From: Sinorhizobium sp. RAC02
Lineage (GTDB): Bacteria; Pseudomonadota; Alphaproteobacteria; Rhizobiales; Rhizobiaceae
Reading direction: 5' to 3'
Assembly: GCF_001713395.1 (NCBI RefSeq)
Contig: NZ_CP016450.1
Location: 2,614,001-2,678,000, forward strand
DNA length: 64,000 nt
The notes under the pieces were generated by a model. The model saw nothing but the letters and a program-made list of their open reading frames with translations. It was not told the origin of the DNA and made no database searches. A program made the position numbers and the translations under genes. The stretch's first letter is position 1. Each line of letters begins with the position of its first letter. Below, one piece after another: positions 27,052 through 39,399 of this stretch.

Positions 27052-27681
27052 CTATTGCTTAAGCGCGGCGTCGATGAACGACTTTGCCGCCGAAAACGCC
27101 GCCTCTATACTCATTTCCGAGGTATCAAGCAAGTGCGCATCGTCGGCGGGCTTCAGCGGGCTGTCCGCCCGGCCCATGTCGCGCTCGTCACGGCGGCGGA
27201 TATCGTCGAGGATCGTCTCGAAATCGGCCACCCCACCGCCGGCGAGGATCTCGTCGTAACGACGCTTCGCGCGCACCTCAGGCGAGGCCGTAACGTAGAG
27301 TTTTACCGGCGCATCCGGGCAAACCACCGTGCCGATATCGCGCCCATCGAGCACCGTTCCGGGCTCGCGCGCCGCAAAATTCCGCTGCGCCTCGACCAAA
27401 GCCCGGCGCACGGAGGGCATGACGGCAATCTTGGACGCCGCCTCGCCGATGGCATGCGCGGACAGCACCGAGCGGTCGAGCCCGCCGAGATCGAGATTGC
27501 GCGCCACATCGGCGGCGACAGTCTCGTCGTCAAGCGGCAGGCCGCGGTCCAGCAATGCCTTCGCCGTTGCCCGGTAGGTCAGACCCGTATCGAGATGATG
27601 AAAGCCGTAGTCTTCCGCAATGCGGCGCGACAGCGTCCCCTTGCCGGCAGCAGCAGGACCGTCGATGGCAATCGTCTTCAT
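27052..27681 (-). CDS. cmk: Cytidylate kinase
   Basis: 209 residues from ATG 27681. The P-loop is [15 protein letters not shown] right at the N terminus, followed by [12 protein letters not shown], and the LID region is [20 protein letters not shown]. The enzyme phosphorylates CMP and dCMP. It lies 114 bases upstream of rpsA on the same strand, the common cmk-rpsA pair. The frame extends upstream to 27774, but MKTIAIDGP is the normal family start. Confidence 0.96.
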   Translation of the reverse strand: MKTIAIDGPAAAGKGTLSRRIAEDYGFHHLDTGLTYRATAKALLDRGLPLDDETVAADVARNLDLGGLDRSVLSAHAIGEAASKIAVMPSVRRALVEAQRNFAAREPGTVLDGRDIGTVVCPDAPVKLYVTASPEVRAKRRYDEILAGGGVADFETILDDIRRRDERDMGRADSPLKPADDAHLLDTSEMSIEAAFSAAKSFIDAALKQ

Positions 27682-27810
27682 GTCGCACCCATGCGTCAAA
27701 TGCTTTTCATCAAGGGTGTTAGCGGAAGACGGGGGGCGATGCCAAGGGGCAAGGCCCATCAACAGGCCGGCCATTTTCCTCTGGCGCTAGAAAAACACGC
27801 CTCTTGCTCG

Positions 27811-28434
27811 CTACGCGCCGACAGCATTCTCAGCCTTCCGTTTGTCCGTTGCGCGCCTCCGCCGCTCTGCAAACAGCACAAGAAGGGCCAGCGGGCACAC
27901 CAGAAGAAACAATACGACGTGAAATCCGCTCATTGCGGGCTGCGGACTATCGATCCCGAAGACATCCGCAGCCACTCTACACAAGGTCACCAGAAGAACT
28001 GCGCCGAGGCCAATCATGAGGTTGCGCAATCTTCGGTCGCTAATCGCGGAAAAGAATTGCCGGGCAATCAAGCGGGCAATCTGTGCGACAGACGGGCGTG
28101 GTTCAACGTTGTCTGTCGCCGATACAGGCGCCCTATCGAGGATGGACGCCATGGCCCGCGTGTAGCCTTGTTCGACCAGCGTCACGACAACGAGCAGAAT
28201 CAGGGTCAACGCGATTGCGAACAGTCGTATCGAGGGAATGAAGAAGGCTGCAGCCGCCGAGAGGCAAATCCCCAGAGCTAAAAACACCTGAAGGAAGTAG
28301 CTCCACTTCGCCATGCCTTCAACGCGCTCGCACTCCGCACTTGTCAGCACCACCGCCTTCGCTCGCAAATGAAGGCGATAGACAACGCGCCCATCATCAA
28401 GACGACGAAGAATGCGGCTTGGAATTTGGGTCAC
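27811..28434 (-). CDS. Membrane protein of unknown function
   Basis: 207 residues from a GTG start preceded by GGAGGA. Four hydrophobic helices are visible in two pairs (FLQVFLALGICLSAAAAFF with IRLFAIALTLILLVVVTLV, and LMIGLGAVLLVTLCRVAAD with GFHVVLFLLVCPLALLVLF). A soluble basic N terminus of about 40 residues and a loop of about 65 residues between the pairs should lie in the cytoplasm. I know no family. It separates cmk from aroA, which are usually adjacent in relatives, so it may be a lineage-specific insertion. Confidence 0.68.
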   Translation of the reverse strand: MTQIPSRILRRLDDGRVVYRLHLRAKAVVLTSAECERVEGMAKWSYFLQVFLALGICLSAAAAFFIPSIRLFAIALTLILLVVVTLVEQGYTRAMASILDRAPVSATDNVEPRPSVAQIARLIARQFFSAISDRRLRNLMIGLGAVLLVTLCRVAADVFGIDSPQPAMSGFHVVLFLLVCPLALLVLFAERRRRATDKRKAENAVGA

Positions 28435-28505
28435 GCGTGTCCTCCGGGTTTCTGCGAAACCTAGGGGACGGCACTTAACAGGCCATTCCCGACAAAGTCG
28501 AAATT

Positions 28506-29948
<1,443 letters not shown>

Positions 29949-30119
29949 TCATCATCCTGCCGAAAAACATTCGTCGCAGGCCGCGGATCGGACCGTCTCC
30001 AAGTTTGGCTTTGACAGGATTGCCCAAGACGATTATGGGGACCGGCTAATCATTCTACGTCCAACGCGCCGGGACCCCCGGCCCCGCCGGAAACATTCGG
30101 CACCTGAGAGGCTTTGACT

Positions 30120-30512
30120 GTGGCGAAACAGGAACTCGGAACCAAACGCATCGACCCGGAAACAGGCAAGAAATTCTATGACCTGAACCGCAATCCGATC
30201 GTCTCGCCCTATACGGGCAAGTCCTATCCGCTGTCCTTCTTTGAAGAGACGGCTGCGGTTGCGGTTCTCGAAAAGGCGGCCGAGGAAGAGGAAGTCAACG
30301 AAGTCGATACCGAGAACACGGAAGTCGAACTCGTCTCGCTCGAGGATGCCGATGACGAAGCAGCGGGCGCTGACGACCTGCCCGATCTCGGCGACGACGA
30401 AGTCGAAATCGACGGCGACGAAGACGATACGTTCCTGGAACAGGACGAAGACGACGACGATGACGACATGACCGGCCTGATCGGCGTCACCGGTGACGAA
30501 GACGAAGCATAA
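30120..30512 (+). CDS. TIGR02300 / FYDLN-acid domain protein
   Basis: 130 residues from GTG 30120, which is 8 bases after GAGAGG; a TTG at 30114 is too close. The N-terminal 40 residues carry GTKRIDPETGKKFYDLNRNP, the conserved core after which the family is named, and may form a small ribbon fold. The rest is almost pure Asp/Glu, including a run of aspartates near the end. The function is unknown. In Rhizobiales the gene commonly stands divergent from aroA, as here. A terminator follows at 30524-30552. Confidence 0.93.
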   Translation: MAKQELGTKRIDPETGKKFYDLNRNPIVSPYTGKSYPLSFFEETAAVAVLEKAAEEEEVNEVDTENTEVELVSLEDADDEAAGADDLPDLGDDEVEIDGDEDDTFLEQDEDDDDDDMTGLIGVTGDEDEA

Positions 30513-30523
30513 GACGTTGTTTT

Positions 30524-30552
30524 TCCGGCCGGTTTCAAAAAAACCGGCCGGA
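30524..30552 (+). terminator. Rho-independent terminator after the FYDLN protein gene
   Basis: TCCGGCCGGTTT (30524-30535) pairs perfectly with AAACCGGCCGGA (30541-30552) around a 5-base loop. A T-rich stretch follows at once. It separates the gene from tRNA-Ala, 106 bases on. Confidence 0.85.
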
Positions 30553-30658
30553 TTTCATTTTTCGGCTTGCCATCTCCGATCACCGGAAGTAATAAGCCGC
30601 ACACCGAACGGAAACGCCGCTTCGGTTCCCGGAAAACCGGCCTAGCCGGACCTGTTAT

Positions 30659-30734
<76 letters not shown>

Positions 30735-30937
30735 ATTTTCTCAAGACTGTAATTTTTAGAATAATTACGTTTAGTGCGCTGTACGGGTATCTTGTTAAGC
30801 CCCAAGGGGCGTACCCATTGCGTGCCGATAGGGACCAATCGAACCAGATAGCTTCCTTGGCAGTTCGCCCCGGCCTCGGCAATGGTGGCGAAAAACTAAT
30901 CGATATGTAGCGCAAGTTCTCGCCCCCGAACTGTCCC

Positions 30938-31180
30938 GTCGACGACGTCGCCATCATGGACAACTTATCGATCCACAGGCGCCCGGCGGTGCGCGAGTGG
31001 GTCGTGGTTGTGGGCACGGCGCCCTGCGTTCTTCCGCCCTACAGCCCGACTCAGCCTGACTAAGGAAGCCTTTTTCGCCTCAAGGCTATGCTTCGGAAAG
31101 TCGATGAGCGACCCACGAGCGTACCCTGCCCCTCATCGGCAAGCTCATCGAAAAATGCCAAAGCCAAAGTCAGGCAAAAA
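30938..31180 (+). pseudogene. Decayed IS630-family transposase fragment
   Basis: Frame 2 from 30938 reads VDDVAIMDNLSIH, then AVRE, then LPPYSP, a stop codon, and FRLKAMLRKVDERPTS. These are the order and spacing of the C-terminal DDE part of IS630-type transposases, where the intact proteins have MDNL, LPPYSPxLNPIE and KLKxxLRK. A frame change near 31130 gives LIGKLIEK, the next family motif. With an internal stop, a frameshift and no 5' part, it cannot make an active enzyme. The remainder of 30735-31325 shows no other gene. Confidence 0.75.
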
Positions 31181-31325
31181 TTCCATTTATCCTCATCGTT
31201 CAGCGTTTCCGAGCCAGTTCTCAGGGCCTGTTAAATTGCCACTGGATGTGCTTTGAGGCGGTATGCATAATGTGCGGCACCGAGCCTCAACATATCCACA
31301 GCCTACCAATTGAAGGAAAATACCA

Positions 31326-33098
31326 GTGCATGACGTATCGCATCATCAATCGGTGGGCATTCGCGGTCACCTGGCGAAGGCTTACAGTGGTGCGTCTCTA
31401 GATGCTCAGTCGTTTCAAGAATTCCCAGTCGTTCTCGACCGATTGACGCAGTTGAAGATGTGTCTTGCGATTGCACCTGAAGATGCGATTGCGCTCGAGT
31501 TTGGAGTGTACACCGGCGGCTCCCTTCGAACCCTGGCGTTAGCCAATAAAACAAGACTTTTTACAGGGTTCGACTCGTTTCAAGGGTTGCCTGAGCCCTG
31601 GCACCGAAGTGAGACCAGTACGTATCCGGCCGGACATTTCAAACTCAAAAGCTTGCCGTTGATGCCGGGCAATGTGACGCTCGTTGCTGGATTCATCGAG
31701 GATACATTGCCACCATGGCTCGCTGAGAATGCGGGGGCGATCGGCTTCGTGCATATCGACGTTGATCTCTACAGTGCGGCAAAGTTCGTGCTTCAATCGA
31801 TCAAGGAGAGGTTAGTCGACGGTGCCGTAATCGTGTTCGACGAACTGGCCGACTGGAAGGATCAAGGAGTGTATCCGCTATGGCGGGAAGGAGAGTGGAA
31901 AGCGTTCGACGAATGGCTCGCGGAAACTGGCTTCAGCTATCGCATCCTATCTAGGGGGGAGCGGTTTGAAGCGGCTGTCCAGATATTCAAAACGTCGCCC
32001 AAGGCACGCACCGCTTCGGAGGAGCTCGCTCTTGCCACGAAAATGTGGGAGCAGGGTGCCCAGACTCAAGCGGTAGATTTTTTGAAGGACGCCCTCAAGG
32101 CAAAGCCAGAATGGGTGGGTGGGCATCATCGACTTGCAGTGTGGCAAACGAAATTGCGCCAAACAGACGACGCACTTTCTACGATCGCCACGATCTGGGC
32201 AACTGCCCAGCAGAAGCCTGGCGATACAACCGCAGCTGATTTTTTACGCATGCGGGCGGAGAATCTGCTTCGCACGGGCGAAATCGACGGAGCCTGGGAA
32301 GATATCCAGCTTTTCCGTGAGCGCCGGCCAAATCATGTGGGCGGGTTGAACCTTTATGCTGTGGTAGCCAGCCGCAGACGCGACCACGAGTCCGCAACAA
32401 AGGCCTGGAATCAGGCGTTCCAGCTAAGCGGCTCGTCAGATTACCGCGAAAAAGCAGAGACGGAAAAACTGCTTTCTTCAATCCGGCCCGAATTTCGCCA
32501 AATGAAATTCAGCGGACTTATGATTCAGCATATTGTCGATGAGCGGAATTTTACGACTGTCTTGGACATTGGCAGCGGTGCTGGTGAGCAAGCTGCAGCA
32601 CTAAGGCAAAGCAAAAAGATTGTAACTGAGTTGGACTACGGTGAAAGCCACTACTTCCAGCAGAATCCAGATGGAAGTGGCGCCATGGTCGGGGACTTCC
32701 TGAAGATCGACTTCAGTGAAACCTATGATTGCGTTATCGCTTCACATGTTCTCGAACACCAATTGAACGTCAATGCCTTCCTAAAGAAGGTACACAGTGT
32801 TGTTCGCGAAGGCGGAATTGTGGCAATCTCCGTTCCGCCATTGAAGCATAACATTGTTGGCGGGCATGTGACGCTCTGGAATGCCGGATTACTCTTGTAC
32901 AACTTGGTATTGGCAGGCTTCGATTGCAGGAAGCCATGGATCCGGCAATATGGTTACAACATCTCGGTTGTCGTCGAAAAACGCAGTATTTTGCCGGCGG
33001 GCTTGGTTTTCGACAACGGCGACATCAACAGAATAGCGCACTTTCTGCCCGATGGCTTCGCAGAGGGCTTCAACGGAGATATCCGCTCGTTTGGCTGA
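31326..33098 (+). CDS. Double SAM-dependent methyltransferase with a central TPR region
   Basis: 590 residues from a GTG start, 8 bases after AAGGA. Residues 1-225 are a TylF/macrocin O-methyltransferase-like domain: LEFGVYTGGS (58-67), FTGFDSFQGLPE (79-90), FVHIDVDLYS (141-150). Residues 230-390 are helical repeats that look like TPRs. Residues 400-590 are a second class I methyltransferase with VLDIGSGAGEQ (412-422) and ASHVLEH (472-478). Such fusions usually modify sugars on surface glycans. DNA is visibly AT-richer than the flanks, which suggests transfer. The next gene, a KpsC-like glycosyltransferase also ending in TPRs, starts 29 bases on. Confidence 0.82.
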   Translation: MHDVSHHQSVGIRGHLAKAYSGASLDAQSFQEFPVVLDRLTQLKMCLAIAPEDAIALEFGVYTGGSLRTLALANKTRLFTGFDSFQGLPEPWHRSETSTYPAGHFKLKSLPLMPGNVTLVAGFIEDTLPPWLAENAGAIGFVHIDVDLYSAAKFVLQSIKERLVDGAVIVFDELADWKDQGVYPLWREGEWKAFDEWLAETGFSYRILSRGERFEAAVQIFKTSPKARTASEELALATKMWEQGAQTQAVDFLKDALKAKPEWVGGHHRLAVWQTKLRQTDDALSTIATIWATAQQKPGDTTAADFLRMRAENLLRTGEIDGAWEDIQLFRERRPNHVGGLNLYAVVASRRRDHESATKAWNQAFQLSGSSDYREKAETEKLLSSIRPEFRQMKFSGLMIQHIVDERNFTTVLDIGSGAGEQAAALRQSKKIVTELDYGESHYFQQNPDGSGAMVGDFLKIDFSETYDCVIASHVLEHQLNVNAFLKKVHSVVREGGIVAISVPPLKHNIVGGHVTLWNAGLLLYNLVLAGFDCRKPWIRQYGYNISVVVEKRSILPAGLVFDNGDINRIAHFLPDGFAEGFNGDIRSFG

Positions 33099-33127
33099 GT
33101 TCCAATTCAGTGGAGTGACCAAATACC

Positions 33128-34777
33128 ATGAAATTCTATATTGATGTTCCCACCAGTTTTTCCGTCACCCATTACCACAATCATGCCGAAATCAGACAAG
33201 CTTATCAGACGATCATAGCGGCTGCCTTGAGACTCAATATTCCAATGGAACTGTTCAAGGCGGTCCCATATCTTGGAAGTGAAGAAAACAAGCGCTTCGA
33301 AGAAGGCATATTTTATGCCTTTCATGCGGAGAGGCCCAGAAAAAATAGTTACTGCGTCAAACCGAGTGCACTGCCGGGTCTTTGGTACTTTGATTCCGGA
33401 GGCTATAGCGGCTGGTCCGAAATCGCAAATAACCCTGCATTGCATATGTTGGGCGATCGTTATGACCAAGGCAAGGCCGATGCTACAATTGAGCACTATC
33501 GGCGACGGTTCACCGAGGAAAATTTCTCGGCTCTCAGGCAATCGAACGATGATCTCGAGCCGGAAATCGCCTCTCTTGATGAGTTCGTTTTCTATCCGTT
33601 GCAGGTGAATTCCGACGAGGTGCTGAAACTCGGACGTTTAACGCAGTTCGAAGCAATTCGGCGCCTGGCGGAATTGGCACAGCGGCATGGCAAGCACGTG
33701 GTGCTGAAGCGGCATCCGCTATGTGACTCTCAAACCATCGAGAAGATGCTGGAGGAGGTGAGCGACAATCACCTCCTCCATGTAAGCCGTTGCTCGGTGC
33801 ATCGGCTCATTCCGAAGAGCAGATGTATTCTCGTTTCAAATTCCGGTGTTGGTCTGCAGGCTCTCATTCACGGCAAAGCTGTCTATACGTTGGCGTCAAG
33901 TGAATACGCCCATATGACCGCCCAGATCGCGGATATCGATGCGCTGGAGCGCCTTTTCCTTGATGACACGCCTGTACAGGCGCCCGAAATTCGGCGTCAA
34001 CTCGGATATCTTCTAAACGAATACTGGGTCGACATTTCGTCCGAGGATGCAATCGCCAGACGTCTCGAGGCCCATGTGCAAGCCTTTCAAGCTTCGACGC
34101 AAGCTGCCGTTTCGCAAAATGAACCGGAGCAAAAACCCGCCCTTTCGATTCTGCACCGCGCCAACAAGGAACTGGGTGACATCATCGAACTCATCCTCCT
34201 GACTTATAAAAACCTAGACGATCCCGCAAAAAAGAGAGTTGCTGGAGTGCTTGTGCGCGCAGTCGGCGCCGGTCACAAGGTGGAACAGATATTGCGCCAA
34301 ACGGACGGCCATGTCTGGCGCAAATGCATCAACGTGATACGGCAACGAAATCCATCGCGGGCGCTGGGTCTTGCTAGAGAAATTGTCAAGGAAAGTCCCG
34401 CAGACAGCTGGGCGTTGCTGACGCTAAGCAAAACACTATACGCACTTAACAATACCACGGAAGGGATGGAGGCGGCGCAACGAGCCACCGAAGTCGATGG
34501 CCCCATCCCGGAAGCACTGGTCTTTCTAGGCAGAAAGCTGCTTCAACTGGAGCCCATCGATTTGGAGCGGGTGTCGGCCTGTGCGGAAAAAGCCATTGTG
34601 GTTGACCAAAATTGTGCCCATGCCCATTGGCTGCAAGCACGGGCGCTGTCGTTTCAGGCCAAATATGCGGATGCGCTGAAGGCTGCGTCAAAAGCCGCGG
34701 CGCTGAACCCTGAAGATCCCGCTTTTCTTAAGTTGCGGGATGATCTTCGTAAGCATGCGGAGCTTGAGGCGCGCTGA
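33128..34777 (+). CDS. KpsC-like capsule glycosyltransferase domain protein with C-terminal TPRs
   Basis: 549 residues. Residues 150-270 carry the pattern of capsular polysaccharide (KpsC/KpsS, Kdo-transferase-like GT-B) proteins: FVFYPLQVNSDEVLK, VVLKRHP (191-197), SVHRLIPKSRCILVSNSG and GLQALIHGKAVYTL. The N-terminal 120 residues are less conserved. Residues 400-545 look like TPRs (SWALLTLSKTLYALNN, AHAHWLQARALSFQAKYADA). The donor and acceptor cannot be told. It pairs with the methyltransferase gene upstream, so both probably act on one surface glycan. AT-richer codon use than the flanks supports acquisition by transfer. Confidence 0.78.
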   Translation: MKFYIDVPTSFSVTHYHNHAEIRQAYQTIIAAALRLNIPMELFKAVPYLGSEENKRFEEGIFYAFHAERPRKNSYCVKPSALPGLWYFDSGGYSGWSEIANNPALHMLGDRYDQGKADATIEHYRRRFTEENFSALRQSNDDLEPEIASLDEFVFYPLQVNSDEVLKLGRLTQFEAIRRLAELAQRHGKHVVLKRHPLCDSQTIEKMLEEVSDNHLLHVSRCSVHRLIPKSRCILVSNSGVGLQALIHGKAVYTLASSEYAHMTAQIADIDALERLFLDDTPVQAPEIRRQLGYLLNEYWVDISSEDAIARRLEAHVQAFQASTQAAVSQNEPEQKPALSILHRANKELGDIIELILLTYKNLDDPAKKRVAGVLVRAVGAGHKVEQILRQTDGHVWRKCINVIRQRNPSRALGLAREIVKESPADSWALLTLSKTLYALNNTTEGMEAAQRATEVDGPIPEALVFLGRKLLQLEPIDLERVSACAEKAIVVDQNCAHAHWLQARALSFQAKYADALKAASKAAALNPEDPAFLKLRDDLRKHAELEAR

Positions 34778-35045
34778 ATGCGCCTTCACTGCTGACTTAC
34801 AGTAGTGGGATTTGTCGCTGCCGATTGTTCTGCCGAACACGACCAGGCTGGGGTGATCGTCTGCGGCCGTCGTTCACTCATCGCCGATGACCTTGACCCG
34901 TGAAACAATCCGTTTTGATGGCTGAACATCGCTCAGCTAGCTCATGCCGCCTGGCCGGCACCCAAAGACCAATGCGGCTCAACGCGGCGCCCATGAAACA
35001 GCGACTGGGCGATTTGGGAAACCCGACTGTCGATCCGGCCTAACC
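34778..35045. other. Intergenic right edge of the AT-richer island
   Basis: Between the KpsC-like gene and rsgA there are 268 bases with no supported gene, no clear terminator and no copy of the tRNA-Ala 3' end. Base composition returns to the high-GC level of the chromosome within this stretch, so one boundary of the probable insertion lies here. Confidence 0.5.
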
Positions 35046-36068
35046 TCAGTATTTCTTCTTGCGGACGATCTTGTTGCCGCGTGGTCCGCTGACGACCGGC
35101 GTTCGGTCGCGGTTTTCCGCAAGAAGGCTGCGCCAGCGTTCCAGACGGTCGGCGCTGAGGGTCCCGGTGGCGACAGCCGCCTGCACGGCGCAGCCCGGTT
35201 CGTGGACATGGGTGCAGTCGCGAAATCGGCAAAGCGGGGTCAGGTCGGTGATTTCGGCAAACAGCGTATCGATCGCGTCGGTAACATCGCTGACGTAGAG
35301 CGTTCGTATTCCCGGCGTATCGATAACCCAACCGCCGCCTGAAATGGCATGCAGCGATCGTGCGGTCGTGGTGTGCCGGCCCTGTGCATCATGCTCACGG
35401 ATCCCTCCGGTCTTCTGCATTGTGCCGGATGCCGGCCCGGCCAGAGTGTTCACCAGCGTCGACTTTCCGACGCCGGAGGACCCCACCAGCGCCACTGTCT
35501 GGCCAGCACCGCACCAGGGCTTCAGCAGGGAAACGGCATCGCCCGAGCGCGCATTCAAGACAATGACGGGCAAATCACGCTGCAGCGCCTTGGCTTGCTG
35601 TTCGAATAGGCCCGCGTCATCGGCGGTGTCAGCCTTGGTCAGCACGATCACCGGATTGGTTCCCGCCTGGTTGGCCATGATCAGGTAGCGTTCCAGCTTT
35701 CCAAGGTTGAAATCGGCATTGCACGAGGTCACGATAAACAGCGTATCCACGTTGGCGGCGGCAAGCTGCTGGCCGTGTCCGCCTTCCGCGCGCCGCTGGA
35801 ACACGGTCTTTCGATCGAGACGGCGGACAAACATGCCTGTCAGGGGATCGGCAAGAACCCAATCGCCCACCGCAAAATCAGCAGTGTTGGCGCTAGCTGG
35901 CAGCTCAAATCCCACCGGTCCGGTGGTATCGATCGTGTCGATACGGGCCCGGTGAACCGAGGCGACGCGCCTGGGCGCGAGATCCGCTTCGGCTGGCTCG
36001 ACCTGAGCGGCGAAGAAACCCGACCAGCCGAGCCGTTCAAGCGATGGGGGCAGGTTGGAACCGGTCAA
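35046..36068 (-). CDS. rsgA: Ribosome small-subunit biogenesis GTPase RsgA
   Basis: 340 residues from a TTG at 36068. The GTPase motifs are circularly permuted, which defines the family: G4 VIVLTKAD comes first, then G1 GSSGVGKSTLVNTL, the T-rich G2 loop HTTTARSLH and G3 IDTPGIR. An N-terminal OB-fold and a C-terminal zinc site (CRFRDCTHVHEPGC) complete it. RsgA checks late 30S assembly. The start is uncertain: the open frame runs to 36269 without a good start, and the TTG has no strong ribosome binding site. Its basic tail KIVRKKKY is typical. Confidence 0.93.
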   Translation of the reverse strand: MTGSNLPPSLERLGWSGFFAAQVEPAEADLAPRRVASVHRARIDTIDTTGPVGFELPASANTADFAVGDWVLADPLTGMFVRRLDRKTVFQRRAEGGHGQQLAAANVDTLFIVTSCNADFNLGKLERYLIMANQAGTNPVIVLTKADTADDAGLFEQQAKALQRDLPVIVLNARSGDAVSLLKPWCGAGQTVALVGSSGVGKSTLVNTLAGPASGTMQKTGGIREHDAQGRHTTTARSLHAISGGGWVIDTPGIRTLYVSDVTDAIDTLFAEITDLTPLCRFRDCTHVHEPGCAVQAAVATGTLSADRLERWRSLLAENRDRTPVVSGPRGNKIVRKKKY

Positions 36069-36323
36069 GGTTTGATCCGACTGTTCGACGACGGTGTCAT
36101 GGATAGGCCTTCCACAGATTGAGATACGTTGTTGTGACCACTCGACATACCGCGGCTGGCTACCGACGTTGTTCAACCGCGAAGCCGATAGTATCGCCTT
36201 CGCGGAGCGAACCATCGCATTGCAAGGCGGACAGATGAACAAACGCGTCTTGTCCCCCGAGGCGGTCAATGCTCAGCTTGTCATTTCAACGCCCGCAGGG
36301 CTACCGCTGTAGAGATGAATCTC

Positions 36324-36932
36324 TCAGCAAAATCCATTCAACTTGAGAATCTTATGCGCCTCGATTGAAGCGCGAAGCTCATCCTCGGAAATGCGGTTTC
36401 CCTGGTTGGTGTCGGGATGGTGCATCTTGAGCCTTTCCTTGTAGCGGCTCTTGATTTCCTCCGGCGTCGCATCCGGCGAAAGACCGAGTGTCTCAAATGC
36501 CTTGGCTTCAAGCACCTTGAGTTTTCGCTTCTGGAGTTCGGCTCTTTGCGCCTGGCGCTGGGCCGCGGTCTTGCGTGCATTCAATGCCTTTGCAGAACCA
36601 GAGCGGACGGTAAAGGGCATCGGGACTTCGGATCCCTGGCTGACCGCCGCCCCCCAGGTCGGGCGCGCGCCGGTCGTCGCCTCTTTCTGGTAGCGGGCGA
36701 CGTCTGCATCAGAAAGGCCCGTCGCAAAGTTGTAGCCCTTGTTGTATTCCTTCACATGCTCCAGACAGAACAGCAGATACAGGCCTTCGGCGTCTCGTCC
36801 GACGGGCGCGCGGTGCGTGCCTCTCTTTTCGCAACCATCCCATTGACATTTCGGGCCGACAGGCTCGCTAGACGGAGATGCTTTCTTGCGCGTGGATTTA
36901 AGGCCGACGAAAATTTTGGAATCACGGGTCAT
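36324..36932 (-). CDS. J-domain (DnaJ-like) co-chaperone protein
   Basis: 202 residues. The C-terminal 65 residues are a J domain: KAFETLGLSPDATPEEIKS, then YKERLKMHHPDTNQ with the essential HPD, then a last helix. The N-terminal part has a possible metal site (CQWDGCEKRGTHRAP and LFCLEHVKEYN) and a basic linker. The arrangement, with the J domain last, is known for alphaproteobacterial DnaJ-like proteins that stimulate Hsp70. It is divergent from groES-groL, with the CIRCE operator in between, so heat control of both is conceivable. Confidence 0.88.
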   Translation of the reverse strand: MTRDSKIFVGLKSTRKKASPSSEPVGPKCQWDGCEKRGTHRAPVGRDAEGLYLLFCLEHVKEYNKGYNFATGLSDADVARYQKEATTGARPTWGAAVSQGSEVPMPFTVRSGSAKALNARKTAAQRQAQRAELQKRKLKVLEAKAFETLGLSPDATPEEIKSRYKERLKMHHPDTNQGNRISEDELRASIEAHKILKLNGFC

Positions 36933-37117
36933 AGGCCCGATATGAAGGCAGCGCGCGACGTTGGCAAGAATTAGCGAACTTTCCCGTTAAATGCTTCGAG
37001 CTGCGATACGTCAGAATAGGCGTGATATTTCTCGCCTTCTCCCATTGGCTACCCGACATATTGCCCGCAGGCGTCTTATCCCCGGCCACTTTCCAGCACA
37101 ACCAAACGAGAAACTCC

Positions 37118-37144
37118 GCTAGCACTCCCGGCGTGGGAGTGCTA
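37118..37144. promoter_or_regulatory. CIRCE operator of groES-groL
   Basis: CTAGCACTC (37118-37126), nine bases, then GAGTGCTAA (37136-37144) is the CIRCE element, which binds the repressor HrcA. The only departure from consensus is the first base, C instead of T. It ends 55 bases before the groES start codon, in the leader or at the promoter, the usual location. Confidence 0.93.
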
Positions 37145-37199
37145 AGAGTGTTTGGCGGGATCGGCCATCGGGCCGCGTTCTTGCCGAGGAACCCAAAAA

Positions 37200-37496
37200 A
37201 TGACAAGTACCGTTTTCCGGCCGTTGCACGACCGCGTCGTCGTGCGCCGTATCGAGGCTGAAGCCAAGACCAAGGGCGGTATCATCATTCCTGACACCGC
37301 CAAGGAAAAACCGCAGGAGGGCGAAATCGTCGCCGTCGGTTCCGGCGCTCGTGACGAGTCCGGCAAGGTCGTCCCGCTGGACGTCAAGGCTGGCGACCGC
37401 ATCCTGTTCGGCAAGTGGTCGGGCACTGAGGTCAAGCTCGACGGCGAGGACCTTTTGATCATGAAGGAAGCCGACATCATGGGCGTCATCGCCTGA
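37200..37496 (+). CDS. groES: Co-chaperonin GroES
   Basis: 98 residues, the full 10-kDa co-chaperonin that caps GroEL. Landmarks are [19 protein letters not shown], the mobile loop [13 protein letters not shown], and GEIVAVGSG with [21 protein letters not shown] 37200 (MTSTVFRP) has GAGGAA 9 bases upstream; the longer frame to 37152 overlaps the leader. It is the first gene of groES-groL and is probably repressed by HrcA through the CIRCE element. Confidence 0.98.
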   Translation: MTSTVFRPLHDRVVVRRIEAEAKTKGGIIIPDTAKEKPQEGEIVAVGSGARDESGKVVPLDVKAGDRILFGKWSGTEVKLDGEDLLIMKEADIMGVIA

Positions 37497-37527
37497 TCTC
37501 GAGCGTTTCTGCCGTTTCCTATCATAG

Positions 37528-39186
<1,659 letters not shown>

Positions 39187-39223
39187 CGATCTCCCTCTCG
39201 CCTCACTGATCCGCAATTACACA

Positions 39224-39245
39224 GGGCTCCGCTTCAGCGGAGCCC
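39224..39245 (+). terminator. Hairpin after groL
   Basis: GGGCTCCGC (39224-39232) and GCGGAGCCC (39237-39245) form a perfect 9-bp stem with loop TTCA. No T-run follows on the plus strand, so it is either a weak terminator or a 3' stabilising hairpin. Confidence 0.55.
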
Positions 39246-39399
39246 TCCAGATGACAACAACGTTGTCACTTTCGGGCCTGGGAGCGCCATGCGGGATTTT
39301 CCGCAAAAACCCCAGAAGCAGATTATCGAATTCCTCGGTGCCAACCAGCACAGTGAGCCCATACTTGATCGATTTGAAGATCGGCAGAGCGTGGAAGCG

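Noticed and set aside
34778..35045. Search for a second copy of the tRNA-Ala 3' end as an attachment site
   Set aside because: No matching direct repeat was seen at the right edge of the AT-richer region, so I do not claim an integrative element.
34942..35331. Minus-strand frame of 129 codons across the end of rsgA
   Set aside because: It is the wrong frame of rsgA extended into the intergenic region, with no recognisable motif.
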